A DNA stretch of 64,000 nt from an uncultured Rhodospirillaceae bacterium (GCA_913030825.1 CAJWCU010000002.1:186001-250000); one strand, 5' to 3'; positions 1-9,585 are shown, counted from the first letter of the stretch. Notes: generated by a model from the letters alone, not told the origin. Program-made: numbers and translations.

Positions 1-67
1 GAACCATGGGCCGGGCACCATGCTGCCGGGCCGGATTGATCGATTTTGACGGAATGCGCCGAGGCAG

Positions 68-1894
68 ATGGACACCGAGATTAACCAGAGACGGGCCGAA
101 GACCTGCTGCATTCCGTATTCGGGCTGCAGGCGTTTCGCCCGGGGCAGACCGAGATCGTCGGCCGTTTGTTGGATCGCGGCAACACCCTGGTGGTCATGC
201 CGACGGGGGCGGGCAAGTCGCTTTGTTATCAGATTCCGGCGCTGGTCTTCGACGGTCTGACGATTGTCATCTCGCCCCTGGTTGCCTTGATGGACGATCA
301 GGTCGCGGCGCTTCGCGCACTCGGCGTCGATGCCGCCTGTATCCATTCCGGGCGCGGCCGCGATGCCAATGTGGCCGATTGGAAACGGGTGCAGAGCGGC
401 GCCTGCAAGATACTTTATATGTCACCGGAACGCCTGATGACGGATCGCATGCTGGCCGCCCTGCGCAAGATCGGGCCGGAGATGTTCGTCGTCGACGAGG
501 CCCATTGCATTTCCAAATGGGGCGTCAACTTTCGCCCGGAATATGAAGAACTGACGGCGCTGAAGGAAACCTTTCCCGATGCCGTCTTCTCGGCCTTTAC
601 CGCGACGGCCGACGCGGCGACCCGCGAAGACATCGCGGGAAAATTATTCGACGGGCGAGGTGAGATCGTCGTCCACGGCTTCGATCGTCCGAACCTGCAT
701 CTCGCGGTCGAACCGAAAACGGACTGGCGGCGGCAATTGTCGGATTTCGTCGGCGAACGGAAGGGCCAGTCGGGCATCGTCTATTGTTTGTCCCGCCGCC
801 TGACGGAAGAGGTCAGCGAGTTTCTGTCCGGCAAGGGGTGTCGCGCGCTGCCCTATCACGCCGGACTGGCGCCGGAGATCCGCCGCGACAACCAGGAAAT
901 CTTCATGGCCGAGGACGGCGTCATCATGGTCGCGACCATTGCCTTCGGCATGGGCATCGACAAACCGGACATCCGCTACGTCTTTCACCTGAACCTGCCG
1001 GGCAGTATGGAAGCCTATTACCAGGAGATCGGCCGCGCCGGGCGCGACGGCGGGCCGTCGGATGTGAAATTGATCTACGGCCTGGACGATATCCGCCTGC
1101 GCCGCCAGTTCATCGACCAGGACGGCGAGAACGCCGACCATCAACGCCGCGAACACAAACGCCTGGATGCCTTGCTCGCCTATTGCGAGGCGACGGCCTG
1201 CCGCCGGGTGACGTTGCTGTCCTATTTCGACGAGGCGACGGAACCCTGCGGAAACTGCGACGTCTGCCTGGACCCGCCGAAACTGATCGATGCGACGGTC
1301 GAAGCGCAGATGTTGTTTTCCGCGGCACTGCGTACCGGCCAGTTTTTCGGTGGCGCGCATCTGATCGACGTTCTGCGCGGTGCCGACACCCAGAAGATCA
1401 GGGAACGCGGACACGACCAATTGCCGACCTTCGGCGTCGGCGCGGACCATCCCAAAACCTATTGGCAGAGCATGATCCGCCAGGCCGTCGCCGGCGGATA
1501 CCTGTCGGTCGATATCGCCGGGTACGGAAGTTTGAAGCTGACCGAAAAAGCCGAGGCCGTGGTCAAGGGACAGGCCGAGTTCATGATCCGCGAGCCGGCG
1601 GCGGGCAAACCGGCGAAGGCGCGGTCGCGGGCCGGGCGCGAGGCCGAGGCCGCGTTCCCGTCCGAACTCGCCGACCTGCTCGGCGATCTCAAGAAACTAC
1701 GCCAGGAATTGGCGAAGGATCGGGGCGTGCCCGCCTATGTGGTTTTTTCCGACGCGACCTTGCGGGAAATGTGCCTGACCCGCCCGGCGACCCTGGACCA
1801 GATGGCCCAGGTCAACGGCGTCGGCCCGAAGAAGCTGGCGGACTACGGCCCGCTGTTTCTCGACCGCCTGTCCGTCGGGCCGGGCGCAGACTAA
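68..1894 (+). CDS. recQ: ATP-dependent DNA helicase RecQ
   Basis: A 3'-5' superfamily 2 helicase acting in recombination and stalled-fork repair in the cytoplasm. The 608 residues carry Walker A PTGAGKS at 45-51, the DEAH box at 143-146 followed by a WG..FRPEY stretch, then a second RecA lobe with the QEIGRAGRDG motif. The RecQ zinc site is visible as C-x16-C-x2-C-x2-C (CRRVTLLSYF...PCGNCDVC), followed by winged-helix and HRDC-like segments (VNGVGPKKL near the end). Length matches bacterial RecQ. The ATG at 68 has GAGG just upstream. The usual SQWGHDFRPEY is SKWGVNFRPEY here, a mild divergence in the aromatic-rich loop. It stands alone, before the catabolic cluster. Confidence 0.95.
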   Translation: MDTEINQRRAEDLLHSVFGLQAFRPGQTEIVGRLLDRGNTLVVMPTGAGKSLCYQIPALVFDGLTIVISPLVALMDDQVAALRALGVDAACIHSGRGRDANVADWKRVQSGACKILYMSPERLMTDRMLAALRKIGPEMFVVDEAHCISKWGVNFRPEYEELTALKETFPDAVFSAFTATADAATREDIAGKLFDGRGEIVVHGFDRPNLHLAVEPKTDWRRQLSDFVGERKGQSGIVYCLSRRLTEEVSEFLSGKGCRALPYHAGLAPEIRRDNQEIFMAEDGVIMVATIAFGMGIDKPDIRYVFHLNLPGSMEAYYQEIGRAGRDGGPSDVKLIYGLDDIRLRRQFIDQDGENADHQRREHKRLDALLAYCEATACRRVTLLSYFDEATEPCGNCDVCLDPPKLIDATVEAQMLFSAALRTGQFFGGAHLIDVLRGADTQKIRERGHDQLPTFGVGADHPKTYWQSMIRQAVAGGYLSVDIAGYGSLKLTEKAEAVVKGQAEFMIREPAAGKPAKARSRAGREAEAAFPSELADLLGDLKKLRQELAKDRGVPAYVVFSDATLREMCLTRPATLDQMAQVNGVGPKKLADYGPLFLDRLSVGPGAD

Positions 1895-1998
1895 CGTTCC
1901 CAGGCGCCCTGTGAACGCCTTGTTTCCCGTCGGGTCGGCCATCGAATTCCGCGGCTAGGCCGCCGGGCTTTCATCTGCTAAGATCATCTAAAGAGAAA

Positions 1999-2019
1999 TA
2001 ATTCCATTCAATGGAATTA
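1999..2019. promoter_or_regulatory. Palindromic IclR-type operator upstream of the mmgE/CoA-transferase operon
   Basis: A perfect 10+1+10 palindrome, core ATTCCATT-C-AATGGAAT (2001-2017) extended by TA on both sides, ends 16 nt before the ATG at 2036. Near-identical palindromes occur at 9660-9676 and 10682-10698, next to the other operons of this cluster and to one of its two IclR genes. Binding by either IclR protein is inferred. Confidence 0.7.
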
Positions 2020-2035
2020 ACGCAGGGAGCATCCG

Positions 2036-3430
2036 ATGAACAGATCGCAAGCCGTCGCCGGACGGGTGTTGGGCATCACGCCCGACAGCCTGAGCGATGC
2101 CGATTACGAACAACTCGCGCGTTTGATTTTCGATTACGCGGGCTGCGCCTATAGCGGCACGGCCCAGCCCGCCGGGCGCGGCATGCGCGCCTGGGCCAAG
2201 ACCTATGCCGGGGCCGGGCAGGCGGGTCTGCTGGCCGCCGGCGGGCGGGTGCCGCCGGCCGTCGCGGCCCTGGTCAACGGCACGGCGGGCCATTGTTATG
2301 AATTGGACGACACCCACGACGCGACGCTCAGCCATCCGGGTGCCGTGGTCATATCGGCGGCGCTTGCCGTGGCGGCCGAAACGGGCAGCAGCGGGGCCGA
2401 GACGATGGCCGCCGTCGCCGCCGGGTACGAGGCGATGACCCGCATCGGCGCCGCCGCCAATCCCCTGAACGTCATCGAATTCGGTTTTCATCCGACGGCC
2501 CTGTTCGGCTGTTTCGGCGCGGCGGCGGCGGCGGCCAAGCTGCACGGCCTCGACGAAGACAAGCTGCTTTGCGCCTGGGGCCATTGCCTGTCGCTCACCA
2601 GCGGCTCGACCCAGTTCGCCGACGAAGCCAAGGGCACGGACACCAAGCGCACCCACGCGGGTTATGCCGCCCACCAGGGCGTGCTGGCCGTCGAATTCGC
2701 GCTGAACGGGGTCGAGGCGCCGCGCCGCGCCATCGACGGCAAATACGGCTTCATCCACCTGCACGGCCGCGACGCCCGGCCCGAGGTGCTCGATCAACCG
2801 GCACCGACCCTGGCGATCCACGAGATCAGCATGAAGCCCTATGCCTGCTGCCGGCAGTTCCATTCGGCGATCGATGCGCTGCGCGAGACGACCGCCGATT
2901 TCTCCAAGGTCGCGAAGATCCAGGGCATCACCATCCGGGGGCCGCGCATCCTCAAGGATCAGCACATGCTGATGCGACCGGAATCCTCCATGGCCGCGCA
3001 ATACAGCCTGCCCTACGTGGTCGGCGCGACCCTGGCCTACGGGCCGTCGCGCCACGATGCCTTCGCCGTCGAGAACCTGCAGGACCGGGCGATCCTGGAC
3101 TGGGCGGACATTGTTAAGATCGAATACGACGAGGACCTGCAATCCGTCTTTCCCGAACATTTCGGCACCGAGGCCGAGGTAACTTTCGACGACGGCACCG
3201 CCGCGACCGAACGCATCCTGGACAGCCGGGGCACACCCGCCCTGCCGCTGTCCTGGGAGCAAATCGCCGAAAAGGCGTCGTCCCTGGCCGAGGCGATCCA
3301 GCCGGGCCTGGACATGGACGGTCTGCAATCGGCGGTGCGGGGCCTCCGCGCCGCACCCAATTGCAACGCCCTGGATGCCGTGCTCAGCGCCGATGGGGCG
3401 GTTGTCTCCGCCGCCGGTGCCGCCGACTGA
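2036..3430 (+). CDS. MmgE/PrpD family protein
   Basis: A 464-residue member of the MmgE/PrpD family, whose known members are 2-methylcitrate dehydratases and related hydro-lyases or epimerases acting on polycarboxylates. Family features include the N-terminal helical domain with NGTAGHCYELDDTHD, the HPG that follows, and the FHPTALFG segment. The second half contains the MKPYACCRQFH motif typical of the family. A good Shine-Dalgarno (AGGGAGC) lies 7 nt before the ATG. It is the first gene of a rightward operon with two CoA-transferase genes and a flavin reductase. No citrate synthase or methylisocitrate lyase is nearby, so a methylcitrate-cycle role is unlikely. The substrate is more likely an intermediate of the local acyl-CoA pathway. 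The family call is firm and the reaction unknown. Confidence 0.85.
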   Translation: MNRSQAVAGRVLGITPDSLSDADYEQLARLIFDYAGCAYSGTAQPAGRGMRAWAKTYAGAGQAGLLAAGGRVPPAVAALVNGTAGHCYELDDTHDATLSHPGAVVISAALAVAAETGSSGAETMAAVAAGYEAMTRIGAAANPLNVIEFGFHPTALFGCFGAAAAAAKLHGLDEDKLLCAWGHCLSLTSGSTQFADEAKGTDTKRTHAGYAAHQGVLAVEFALNGVEAPRRAIDGKYGFIHLHGRDARPEVLDQPAPTLAIHEISMKPYACCRQFHSAIDALRETTADFSKVAKIQGITIRGPRILKDQHMLMRPESSMAAQYSLPYVVGATLAYGPSRHDAFAVENLQDRAILDWADIVKIEYDEDLQSVFPEHFGTEAEVTFDDGTAATERILDSRGTPALPLSWEQIAEKASSLAEAIQPGLDMDGLQSAVRGLRAAPNCNALDAVLSADGAVVSAAGAAD

Positions 3431-3456
3431 TTTCCGAACCGAGAACAGAAAGAAGA

Positions 3457-4659
3457 ATGACCGACCAGACCAAACCCGCCGCCGGGGATCCGGCGGACCT
3501 ACCGCTCGCGGGCCTGCGCATCATTGATTTCAGCCGCCTCCTGCCGGGGCCCTGGTGCACCCAGACCCTGGCCGACATGGGCGCCGACGTGATTAAGATC
3601 GAACAGCCGGATATCGGCGATTACAGCCGGTTCAACCCGCCGACGTATGAAGAGGTCGGCGCTTACTTTAACGCCGTCAACCGGAACAAGCGGTCGATCG
3701 CCTTGGACCTGACCCAGGACGACGACTATGCCCTGGCCCGCCGTCTGATCGCCGAGGCCGACGTGGTCGTCGAATCCTTTCGCGCCGGGGTGACGGAAAA
3801 CCTGAAAATCGATTACGACACCGTCTCCGCCGACCATCCCTCGCTGATTTACTGTTCGGTGACGGGCCTGGGCAATCCGTCGGCCATGGGCCGGGTGCCG
3901 GGACACGACCTTTCGGTGCAGGCCGTCGCCGGGGCGCTTGGCAAGAACCTGACGGACGGCGAAGCGCCGCCCATGCCGTCGTTCCAGGCGGGTGACTTCA
4001 CTGCCGCCGTCTATGCCGCCATCGGCATTCTGGGCGCGCACATCCGGCGTCAGAAGACGGGCAAGGGCTGTTACCTGGAAACGCCCATGTACGACAGCCT
4101 GATCTGCAGTTCCAACGTCGCCATGACCGGGCCGCTGGCCCGCGCCGCCGGATATCCCGGTACGCCGGAGATGGAAACCTGGGGCGCCAATCCGCGCTAC
4201 AGCCTGTACATGACCAAGGACGGGAAGTCCGCCGCCGTTTGCCTGTTGGAGATGCGGGCCTGGCACAAGTTCTGTCGCCATATCGGCCGCGAAGACCTGA
4301 TCTACGACGAGGATTGGGAACACCGCCACACGCCCCACGGCGACCTTGCCGACGAATTCCGCCAGGCCATCGCGGGGTTCTGTATGTCCCGCTCCCGAGA
4401 CGACCTGGCCGAGGAAATGAAGGCGGCGGGCATTTCCATCACCCCCGTCTACACGCCGGACGAGGCCCTGCATTCACCTCATGCCAAGGAACGCGACATG
4501 CTTCGCATCGTCGATCATCCGACCGGCGGCAAGGTCGCCTATCTGGTCGATCCGCTGATCCGGGCGGGACTGGCCGATCCGGAACGGCGGCCGTCGCCGC
4601 GCCTGGGCGAACACGACGAAGAAATCCGCCGCGAGATTTCCGGCGGCGGCGAGGACTGA
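3457..4659 (+). CDS. Family III CoA-transferase (CaiB/BaiF type)
   Basis: A CaiB/BaiF (formyl-CoA transferase) family protein of 400 residues, expected to move CoA from a donor such as succinyl-CoA onto a carboxylic acid. It begins with the typical LAGLRIIDFSRLLPGPWCTQ, then GADVIKIEQP and NRNKRSIALDL. The candidate catalytic aspartate is D151 in GHDLSVQA. The ATG at 3457 was chosen over a longer in-frame start at 3361, which would read back into the preceding gene; translation of the family begins here. Only 6 nt separate it from the next CoA-transferase gene. The pair may activate the pathway substrate, replacing an ATP-dependent CoA ligase, none of which is seen nearby. Confidence 0.9.
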   Translation: MTDQTKPAAGDPADLPLAGLRIIDFSRLLPGPWCTQTLADMGADVIKIEQPDIGDYSRFNPPTYEEVGAYFNAVNRNKRSIALDLTQDDDYALARRLIAEADVVVESFRAGVTENLKIDYDTVSADHPSLIYCSVTGLGNPSAMGRVPGHDLSVQAVAGALGKNLTDGEAPPMPSFQAGDFTAAVYAAIGILGAHIRRQKTGKGCYLETPMYDSLICSSNVAMTGPLARAAGYPGTPEMETWGANPRYSLYMTKDGKSAAVCLLEMRAWHKFCRHIGREDLIYDEDWEHRHTPHGDLADEFRQAIAGFCMSRSRDDLAEEMKAAGISITPVYTPDEALHSPHAKERDMLRIVDHPTGGKVAYLVDPLIRAGLADPERRPSPRLGEHDEEIRREISGGGED

Positions 4660-4665
4660 ACGGCC

Positions 4666-6879
4666 ATGACGACCCGAGCGAACGATACGGCCCTTGCGGA
4701 CATTCTGGTCGTCGAGATCGGCGGCCGCGTCGGCGCCGGGGTTTGCGGCGGCATGCTGGCGCAACTGGGGGCGGAGACCGTCTTGGTCGAAATGCCGCCC
4801 GCCGGGGCTTTCGCGGGCGGCAAGGCCCGGTGGCGCGATCAATTCGCCGCCGGAAAGCTCTCGTTCCGGCCCGATGCGGACAATCCCGACGACGTCGATC
4901 TGCTGCGCCGTCTCGTCGCCGCCGCCGACGTGGTGATCCTGTCCGGCGACGTCGATCCGCCGCTTGCCGCCGAAGCGACCGAGGCCGCCGGCGACGGCGC
5001 CGTCGTCTGCGATATCACGGCATACGGCGCGGGCGCGCCGAAGGACGGCCGCAGGGGCCCGGCCTCCGACTGGCGGCTGCAGGCGGAAACCGGCGTCGCC
5101 GACACCACGGGGCGCAAGGACGGCCCGCCGGTGCCGGCGCCCCTGCCGGTGGTCGAATACATGACCGGCGTCTATGCCGCCGCCGCCGTGGTCGCGGCGC
5201 TGCGCGTCCGGCGCCTCGGCGGCGGTGGACAGTTCATCGACATGGCGCTGTACGACAGCGGCTTCGCCTCGCTCGCGACCTTTTTTCCCAAGCTGTTATT
5301 GGGCGGCAAGGACCCGGTCGAGCGGGCGGGCAACAACCACGCATTGATCTCACCCTGGAACGTCTACAAGGCCGCCGACGGTTGGATTTTGATCTGCGCC
5401 GGCAGCGACGCGCAATGGGAACGGCTCTGTACCGTCATGGGCCGAGGCGACGTGAATGATGCGGGGGACTATGCCCGTATGGCGGCGCGTATCACCTATC
5501 GGGCGGATGTCGACGCCATCATCACCGAATGGACCCAGGCGCATACCGTCGCCGAATGCGCGGAGGCATTGAACGCGGCCTCGCTTTCCAACGGCGCCAT
5601 CGTCACCCTGGACCCGCACCCGGACGAACCGAACCTGGCGCACCGCGGCATGATCCGCCAGGTGACGGATGCCGACGGCCGGACTCTGTTCGTGGCGGGA
5701 TCGCCGATGATCATGTCGGCGACGCCGGGTCGCGCGCCAGACCGCCTGCCCGCTCCCGACGCCGACCGCGCGGTTGTCGCCGGCCTGATCGCCGGGCGCG
5801 CACCTGCCGCCGCCCAGTCCAATACGCAGCCTGCCGCGCCGCTGGCGGGCCTGCGGGTGGTCGAGGTCGGCCATTACACCACCGTGCCGCTGAGCACCCG
5901 CCACATGGGGGCGCTGGGTGCCGACGTCATCAAGGTCGAACCGCCGGGCGGCGAAGCGACGCGCGGCTGGCTGCCGGTCCACGAAGGCCGCAGCTTCTAC
6001 TTCGCCTATGTCAATTCGGACAAGCGCAGCCTGGTTCTGGACCTTGCATCGGACGACGGGATGGCGGCCTTCCGCCGCCTGATCGAAACGGCGGACGTGC
6101 TGATCGAAAACCTGAAACCGGGGGCCCTGGCGCGCCGGGGCTTTTCCGCCGACGATATCGCGCGGATCAATCCACGCCTGATCTATTGCGCGGTCTCGGG
6201 CTTCGGGCACGACTCGCTCTATGCCGGGCGGCCCGCCTACGACAGCGTCGTGCAGGCCATGTCCGGGATCATGGACGTGGTGCGCGACGACGGAACCCCG
6301 ATGAAGGCCGGAATTTCCATTGTCGATCTGCTGGGTGCGGAAACGGCCCTGGTCGCTGTATTGGCGGCGTTGGAATACCGCGACCGCACGGGCCGGGGGC
6401 AGTTCGTCGATCTGTCCATGCAGGATATCGCCGCCTGGATGACCCAGGTCGCCTGGAACGGCGCCACGGAACCAGCTGTGCCCTTGACCGTCGTCGCCTG
6501 CGCCGACGGCCATGTCCTGGCCGAGGCATCGCCAGAGGCCGTCGCCGAGGCCGCCGGAGGCGACGTGACGATGGACGGCGCCCAGGGCGCGTCGGCCCTG
6601 GCGCGTGCCGATCTTGCGGATCGCCTGACCGGGGCGGGCCTCGCGGCGGTGCCGATCCTGCCGGTCCACGAGGTGATCGCCGCCAAGCATACGCAGCGCC
6701 GCAAGCTCTGGTTCACGGTGCCCGACGCGGGCGTCGATTGGCCGCTGCTGGCAAGCGCCATGCAACTCACGCGCACGCCGCCGCGGGTCTGCCGCCCGAT
6801 GCCGCAACTGGGCCAGGACGATGCGGATATCCTGGCGGAACTCGGCATGGTGCCGCCGGCGGCGGACAGCGCCGACTGA
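4666..6879 (+). CDS. Fused double CaiB/BaiF CoA-transferase
   Basis: A 737-residue protein with two CaiB/BaiF domains in tandem. Domain 1 spans about 5-385 and domain 2 starts near 390 (LAGLRVVEVGHYTTVPLS). Candidate catalytic aspartates are present in both: D135 (ASDWRLQAE) and D526 (RPAYDSVVQA). The C-terminal part of domain 2 is short compared with a free-standing family member, so the second active site may be incomplete. CaiB enzymes form interlocked dimers, so a fused two-domain chain could mimic a dimer or pair with the adjacent single-domain enzyme. It is co-transcribed with its neighbours. The substrate is not known. Confidence 0.88.
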   Translation: MTTRANDTALADILVVEIGGRVGAGVCGGMLAQLGAETVLVEMPPAGAFAGGKARWRDQFAAGKLSFRPDADNPDDVDLLRRLVAAADVVILSGDVDPPLAAEATEAAGDGAVVCDITAYGAGAPKDGRRGPASDWRLQAETGVADTTGRKDGPPVPAPLPVVEYMTGVYAAAAVVAALRVRRLGGGGQFIDMALYDSGFASLATFFPKLLLGGKDPVERAGNNHALISPWNVYKAADGWILICAGSDAQWERLCTVMGRGDVNDAGDYARMAARITYRADVDAIITEWTQAHTVAECAEALNAASLSNGAIVTLDPHPDEPNLAHRGMIRQVTDADGRTLFVAGSPMIMSATPGRAPDRLPAPDADRAVVAGLIAGRAPAAAQSNTQPAAPLAGLRVVEVGHYTTVPLSTRHMGALGADVIKVEPPGGEATRGWLPVHEGRSFYFAYVNSDKRSLVLDLASDDGMAAFRRLIETADVLIENLKPGALARRGFSADDIARINPRLIYCAVSGFGHDSLYAGRPAYDSVVQAMSGIMDVVRDDGTPMKAGISIVDLLGAETALVAVLAALEYRDRTGRGQFVDLSMQDIAAWMTQVAWNGATEPAVPLTVVACADGHVLAEASPEAVAEAAGGDVTMDGAQGASALARADLADRLTGAGLAAVPILPVHEVIAAKHTQRRKLWFTVPDAGVDWPLLASAMQLTRTPPRVCRPMPQLGQDDADILAELGMVPPAADSAD

Positions 6880-6913
6880 GCCCTGACCTATCCAAACAGG
6901 CCGGGAGGCCCCC

Positions 6914-8017
6914 ATGACCTCGAAACTGTTTTCACCGTTCCGGATGCGCGGCCTCGATCTGGCCAACCGCATCGTCGTCTCGCCCATGGCGCAGTATTCG
7001 GCGGAGGACGGAAATGCCACGCCCTGGCATCTGATGCATCTGGGGAACCTCGCGATCTCCGGGGCGGGGCTGCTGATCCTGGAGGCGACCAGTGTCAATG
7101 CCCGCGCCCGGTTCAGCCCGGGCGACCTGGGCCTCTATTCGGACGCCAACGAGGAAGCGCTCGCCCCCATCGTCGAATTCTGCCGCCGCCACGGATCGGC
7201 CAAGCTGGGTATCCAGTTGCAGCACGCCGGGCGCAAGGGCTCGTCGGGTCTCGCCTGGCACGGGCAGAAGCCGCTGTCGCCCGAAGACGGCGGTTGGGTC
7301 CCCCAAAGCCCCGACGACATTCCCTATCCCGGAAAGCCGGTGCCGGAACGGATGAGCGTCGCCGACATCAAATCGCTGATCGACGACTTCGTCGCGTCGG
7401 CGCGGCGGGCCGCCCGCCTGGGCTTCGATCTGATCGAACTGCACGGGGCGCACGGCTATCTGCTGCACAACTTCCTGTCGCCGCTCAGCAACCAACGTGA
7501 CGACGATTACGGCGGCAGCCTGGATAACCGCATGCGTTTTGCATTGGAGGTCTTCGATGCCGTACGCGCCGTCTGGCCCGAGGAAAAGCCCCTGGGCATG
7601 CGCCTGTCGGCGACCGATTGGGCCGACGGCGGCTGGACCTTGGAAGACACCGTGGTTCTGGCCGAACGGCTGAAGGCGCGGGGCTGCGATTACGTCACGG
7701 CGTCCAGCGGCGGCACCGTGCCGGGGCAGGAAATCCCCATCGGTCCCGGCTATCAGGTGCCGTTGGCCGCAAGGGTCCGCCACGAGACGGGCATTCCGAC
7801 CATGGCCATCGGCCTGATCACCGAGGCACGGCAGGCGGAAGACATTCTGGACGCGGGGCAGGCCGACCTGATCTGCTTGGCGCGGGCGATGCTGTTCAAT
7901 CCACGGTGGCCCTGGCACGCGGCCCTGGAATTGGGGGCGGAGCCTGCTTTTCCGCCGCAGTATGAGCGCGCCCATCCCGCCATGCGCAGCGGCGATTTCC
8001 TGACCGCCCGGCAGTAA
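6914..8017 (+). CDS. NADH:flavin oxidoreductase, Old Yellow Enzyme family (YqjM-like)
   Basis: A 367-residue FMN TIM-barrel oxidoreductase that reduces activated C=C bonds of enones or enoates with NAD(P)H. Visible features are the N-terminal LANRIVVSPMAQY, the QLQHAGRKG strand, the substrate-anion histidine pair H177/H180 followed by Y182 in LHGAHGYLLHNF, and the YGGSLDNR loop. The single-domain length and HGAHGYL motif fit the YqjM subclass rather than the long 2,4-dienoyl-CoA reductase with an iron-sulphur domain. It is the last gene of the operon and converges with the IclR gene 9 nt further on. It may reduce an unsaturated intermediate of the same pathway; that is inference from position. 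Confidence 0.9.
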   Translation: MTSKLFSPFRMRGLDLANRIVVSPMAQYSAEDGNATPWHLMHLGNLAISGAGLLILEATSVNARARFSPGDLGLYSDANEEALAPIVEFCRRHGSAKLGIQLQHAGRKGSSGLAWHGQKPLSPEDGGWVPQSPDDIPYPGKPVPERMSVADIKSLIDDFVASARRAARLGFDLIELHGAHGYLLHNFLSPLSNQRDDDYGGSLDNRMRFALEVFDAVRAVWPEEKPLGMRLSATDWADGGWTLEDTVVLAERLKARGCDYVTASSGGTVPGQEIPIGPGYQVPLAARVRHETGIPTMAIGLITEARQAEDILDAGQADLICLARAMLFNPRWPWHAALELGAEPAFPPQYERAHPAMRSGDFLTARQ

Positions 8018-8026
8018 AAGTAGGGG

Positions 8027-8800
8027 TCAGGGCGCGGCGCGCAGTAACGTCCCCCGGCCCGCGATGCCGGTCGCCGCGCGGCCCAGCAGTTCGGCGTAGA
8101 GCGGGGCCTTCGTCCGGTCGTAGCGATAGCGCGGAATGGTCAGCCCGACCGAGCCGATGACCCGGTCCGGCCCGCCGCGCAGCGGGGCCGCGATGCCGAC
8201 CGAATCCGACAGCTTCTCGCTTTCCGAAACGGCGATGCCGTCGCGCGCCACCTTGGCGATGCGGGCATCGAATTCCTTGCGGCTCAGGGCCTTGCCGGAA
8301 ACGGGGGAGGGTGCTGCCTGTTCGAACACCGCGTCCTGCGCGGCTTTCGGCAGGAAGGCCAGGATCGCCAGGCCCGTCGCCCCCCAGACCAGGGACGTCT
8401 GACCGAACAGGGGGATCTCGAAGCGCAGGGAATCCGGGCTGTCGCTTTTGGCGACGAAGGTCATTGCCCGGTCGGCGGGCAAGTAGATGCTAAGCACCGA
8501 GGATTCGCCGGTGCGCCGGGTCAGTTCGTCCAATGCCGGTTGCAGGGTTGCCGCGACGACCGGGTTCTGCGCCACCAGATTGGCGATGCGGAAATATTCC
8601 ATGCCGATGCCGTAGCGCCGCCGCGCCGTGTCCTTTTCGACGAAACCGGCCTCCATCAGCATGTCCAGCATGCGGTGCGACGTGCTCATGGGCAGGGCGA
8701 GGGATTGCGAGACGTCCTTGACGCTCAGCGTACCCGCGGTCTCGGCCAGCAGGCGCAGGACGGCCAGGATGCGGTGGGTGGTGCCGGGGGTCTCGCTCAT
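8027..8800 (-). CDS. IclR family transcriptional regulator (1)
   Basis: A 257-residue IclR regulator. The N-terminal winged helix (TTHRILAVLRLLAETAGTLSVKDVSQSL..STSHRMLDML) is followed by the effector-binding domain typical of the family (RRYGIGMEYFRIA; SDSVGIAAPLRGG near the end). The ATG at 8800 overlaps the stop of the upstream IclR gene as ATGA, so the two regulators are translationally coupled. A longer in-frame reading upstream is only antisense extension of the neighbour and was rejected. It probably senses an acid or acyl-CoA of the local pathway and may bind the palindromes at 1999, 9660 and 10682. Confidence 0.92.
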   Translation of the reverse strand: MSETPGTTHRILAVLRLLAETAGTLSVKDVSQSLALPMSTSHRMLDMLMEAGFVEKDTARRRYGIGMEYFRIANLVAQNPVVAATLQPALDELTRRTGESSVLSIYLPADRAMTFVAKSDSPDSLRFEIPLFGQTSLVWGATGLAILAFLPKAAQDAVFEQAAPSPVSGKALSRKEFDARIAKVARDGIAVSESEKLSDSVGIAAPLRGGPDRVIGSVGLTIPRYRYDRTKAPLYAELLGRAATGIAGRGTLLRAAP

Positions 8801-9585
8801 GCGCCGGCTTCCGCTTCGGCGCTGACTTCGGCGGCGGCGATACCGGACAGGACCCGCCCGCAATCCATCACCGCCTTGGACATCCAGCCCAGGTTCTTTT
8901 TCTTCCAGCGGAACAGGGGCACGGTGACGACGACCGAGCCGACGATCCGCCCGTCGGGGCCGTAGACGGGTGCGCCGATGCCGAACCCGGCGCCGGGCAC
9001 GCGTTCGCCCAGGGACGTGGCGTAGCCGCGTGCACGGATTTCCGCGATATCGCGGCGCAGGGCGTCGGGGTCGACGATGGTGTTTTCCGCCGTGACCTCC
9101 AGGGTTACCGTCTTGAACATGGTCTCGATATCGGCGTCGGGCAGGAAGGCCAGGATCGCCTTGCCGCTTGCGCCCGCGTGGATGCCGTCGCGCCGCCCGA
9201 CGTCGAAGTTGTAGCCCAATTGATGGGGCCCCCGTTCGACGGCGGCGATGGCCTTGGTGAATGTGTCGGGCTCGTAAACGCTGTATGCACAAGTTTCCTG
9301 CAGCGTATGGGCCAAGTCGGCGATCACCGGGCGGACTCGGGCGGCCAGGGAATCCCCGCCCAGCACGGAAATGGCGAACCGGATGCAGTCGGTCCCGATG
9401 CCGTAAAGCCGCGTCTGCGGATCGAACGACACCATGCGTTCCTCGGCCAACAGGCGCAGCAGGCGATGCACGGTCGAGATGTTCAGGCCCGTATCCTCAG
9501 CCAGGCGCTTGACGCCGATGGGCTCGCCGTAATCGGCGAGGCATTTCAGCAGCACGAGGGCTTTCTGGACGGGGCTGTCGGCCAT
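8797..9585 (-). CDS. IclR family transcriptional regulator (2)
   Basis: A second, distinct IclR regulator, 262 residues from the chosen ATG at 9585 (MADSPVQKALVLLKCL, the usual family beginning). An ATG at 9657 would add 24 residues not typical of the family. The helix-turn-helix (LAEDTGLNISTVHRLLRLL) is followed by the ligand domain (GIGAPVYGPDGRIVGSVVV). It is divergent from the enoyl-CoA hydratase gene at 9758, and the shared intergenic region holds an operator-like palindrome at 9660-9676, which suggests autoregulation. Two adjacent IclR genes may form heteromers or recognise two effectors of one regulon. Confidence 0.9.
   Translation of the reverse strand: MADSPVQKALVLLKCLADYGEPIGVKRLAEDTGLNISTVHRLLRLLAEERMVSFDPQTRLYGIGTDCIRFAISVLGGDSLAARVRPVIADLAHTLQETCAYSVYEPDTFTKAIAAVERGPHQLGYNFDVGRRDGIHAGASGKAILAFLPDADIETMFKTVTLEVTAENTIVDPDALRRDIAEIRARGYATSLGERVPGAGFGIGAPVYGPDGRIVGSVVVTVPLFRWKKKNLGWMSKAVMDCGRVLSGIAAAEVSAEAEAGA

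Noticed and set aside
1988-3328. A 446-codon minus-strand open frame
   Set aside because: Shadow of the MmgE/PrpD gene, with no recognisable domain.
5350-7098. A 582-codon minus-strand open frame
   Set aside because: It is antisense to the fused CoA-transferase and the start of the flavin reductase. Such long shadows are expected in GC-rich codon usage, and the translation has no family pattern.
8801-9292. N-terminal extension of the first IclR regulator
   Set aside because: The frame continues upstream only as an antireading of the second IclR gene. The true start is the ATG at 8800 that overlaps the upstream stop.
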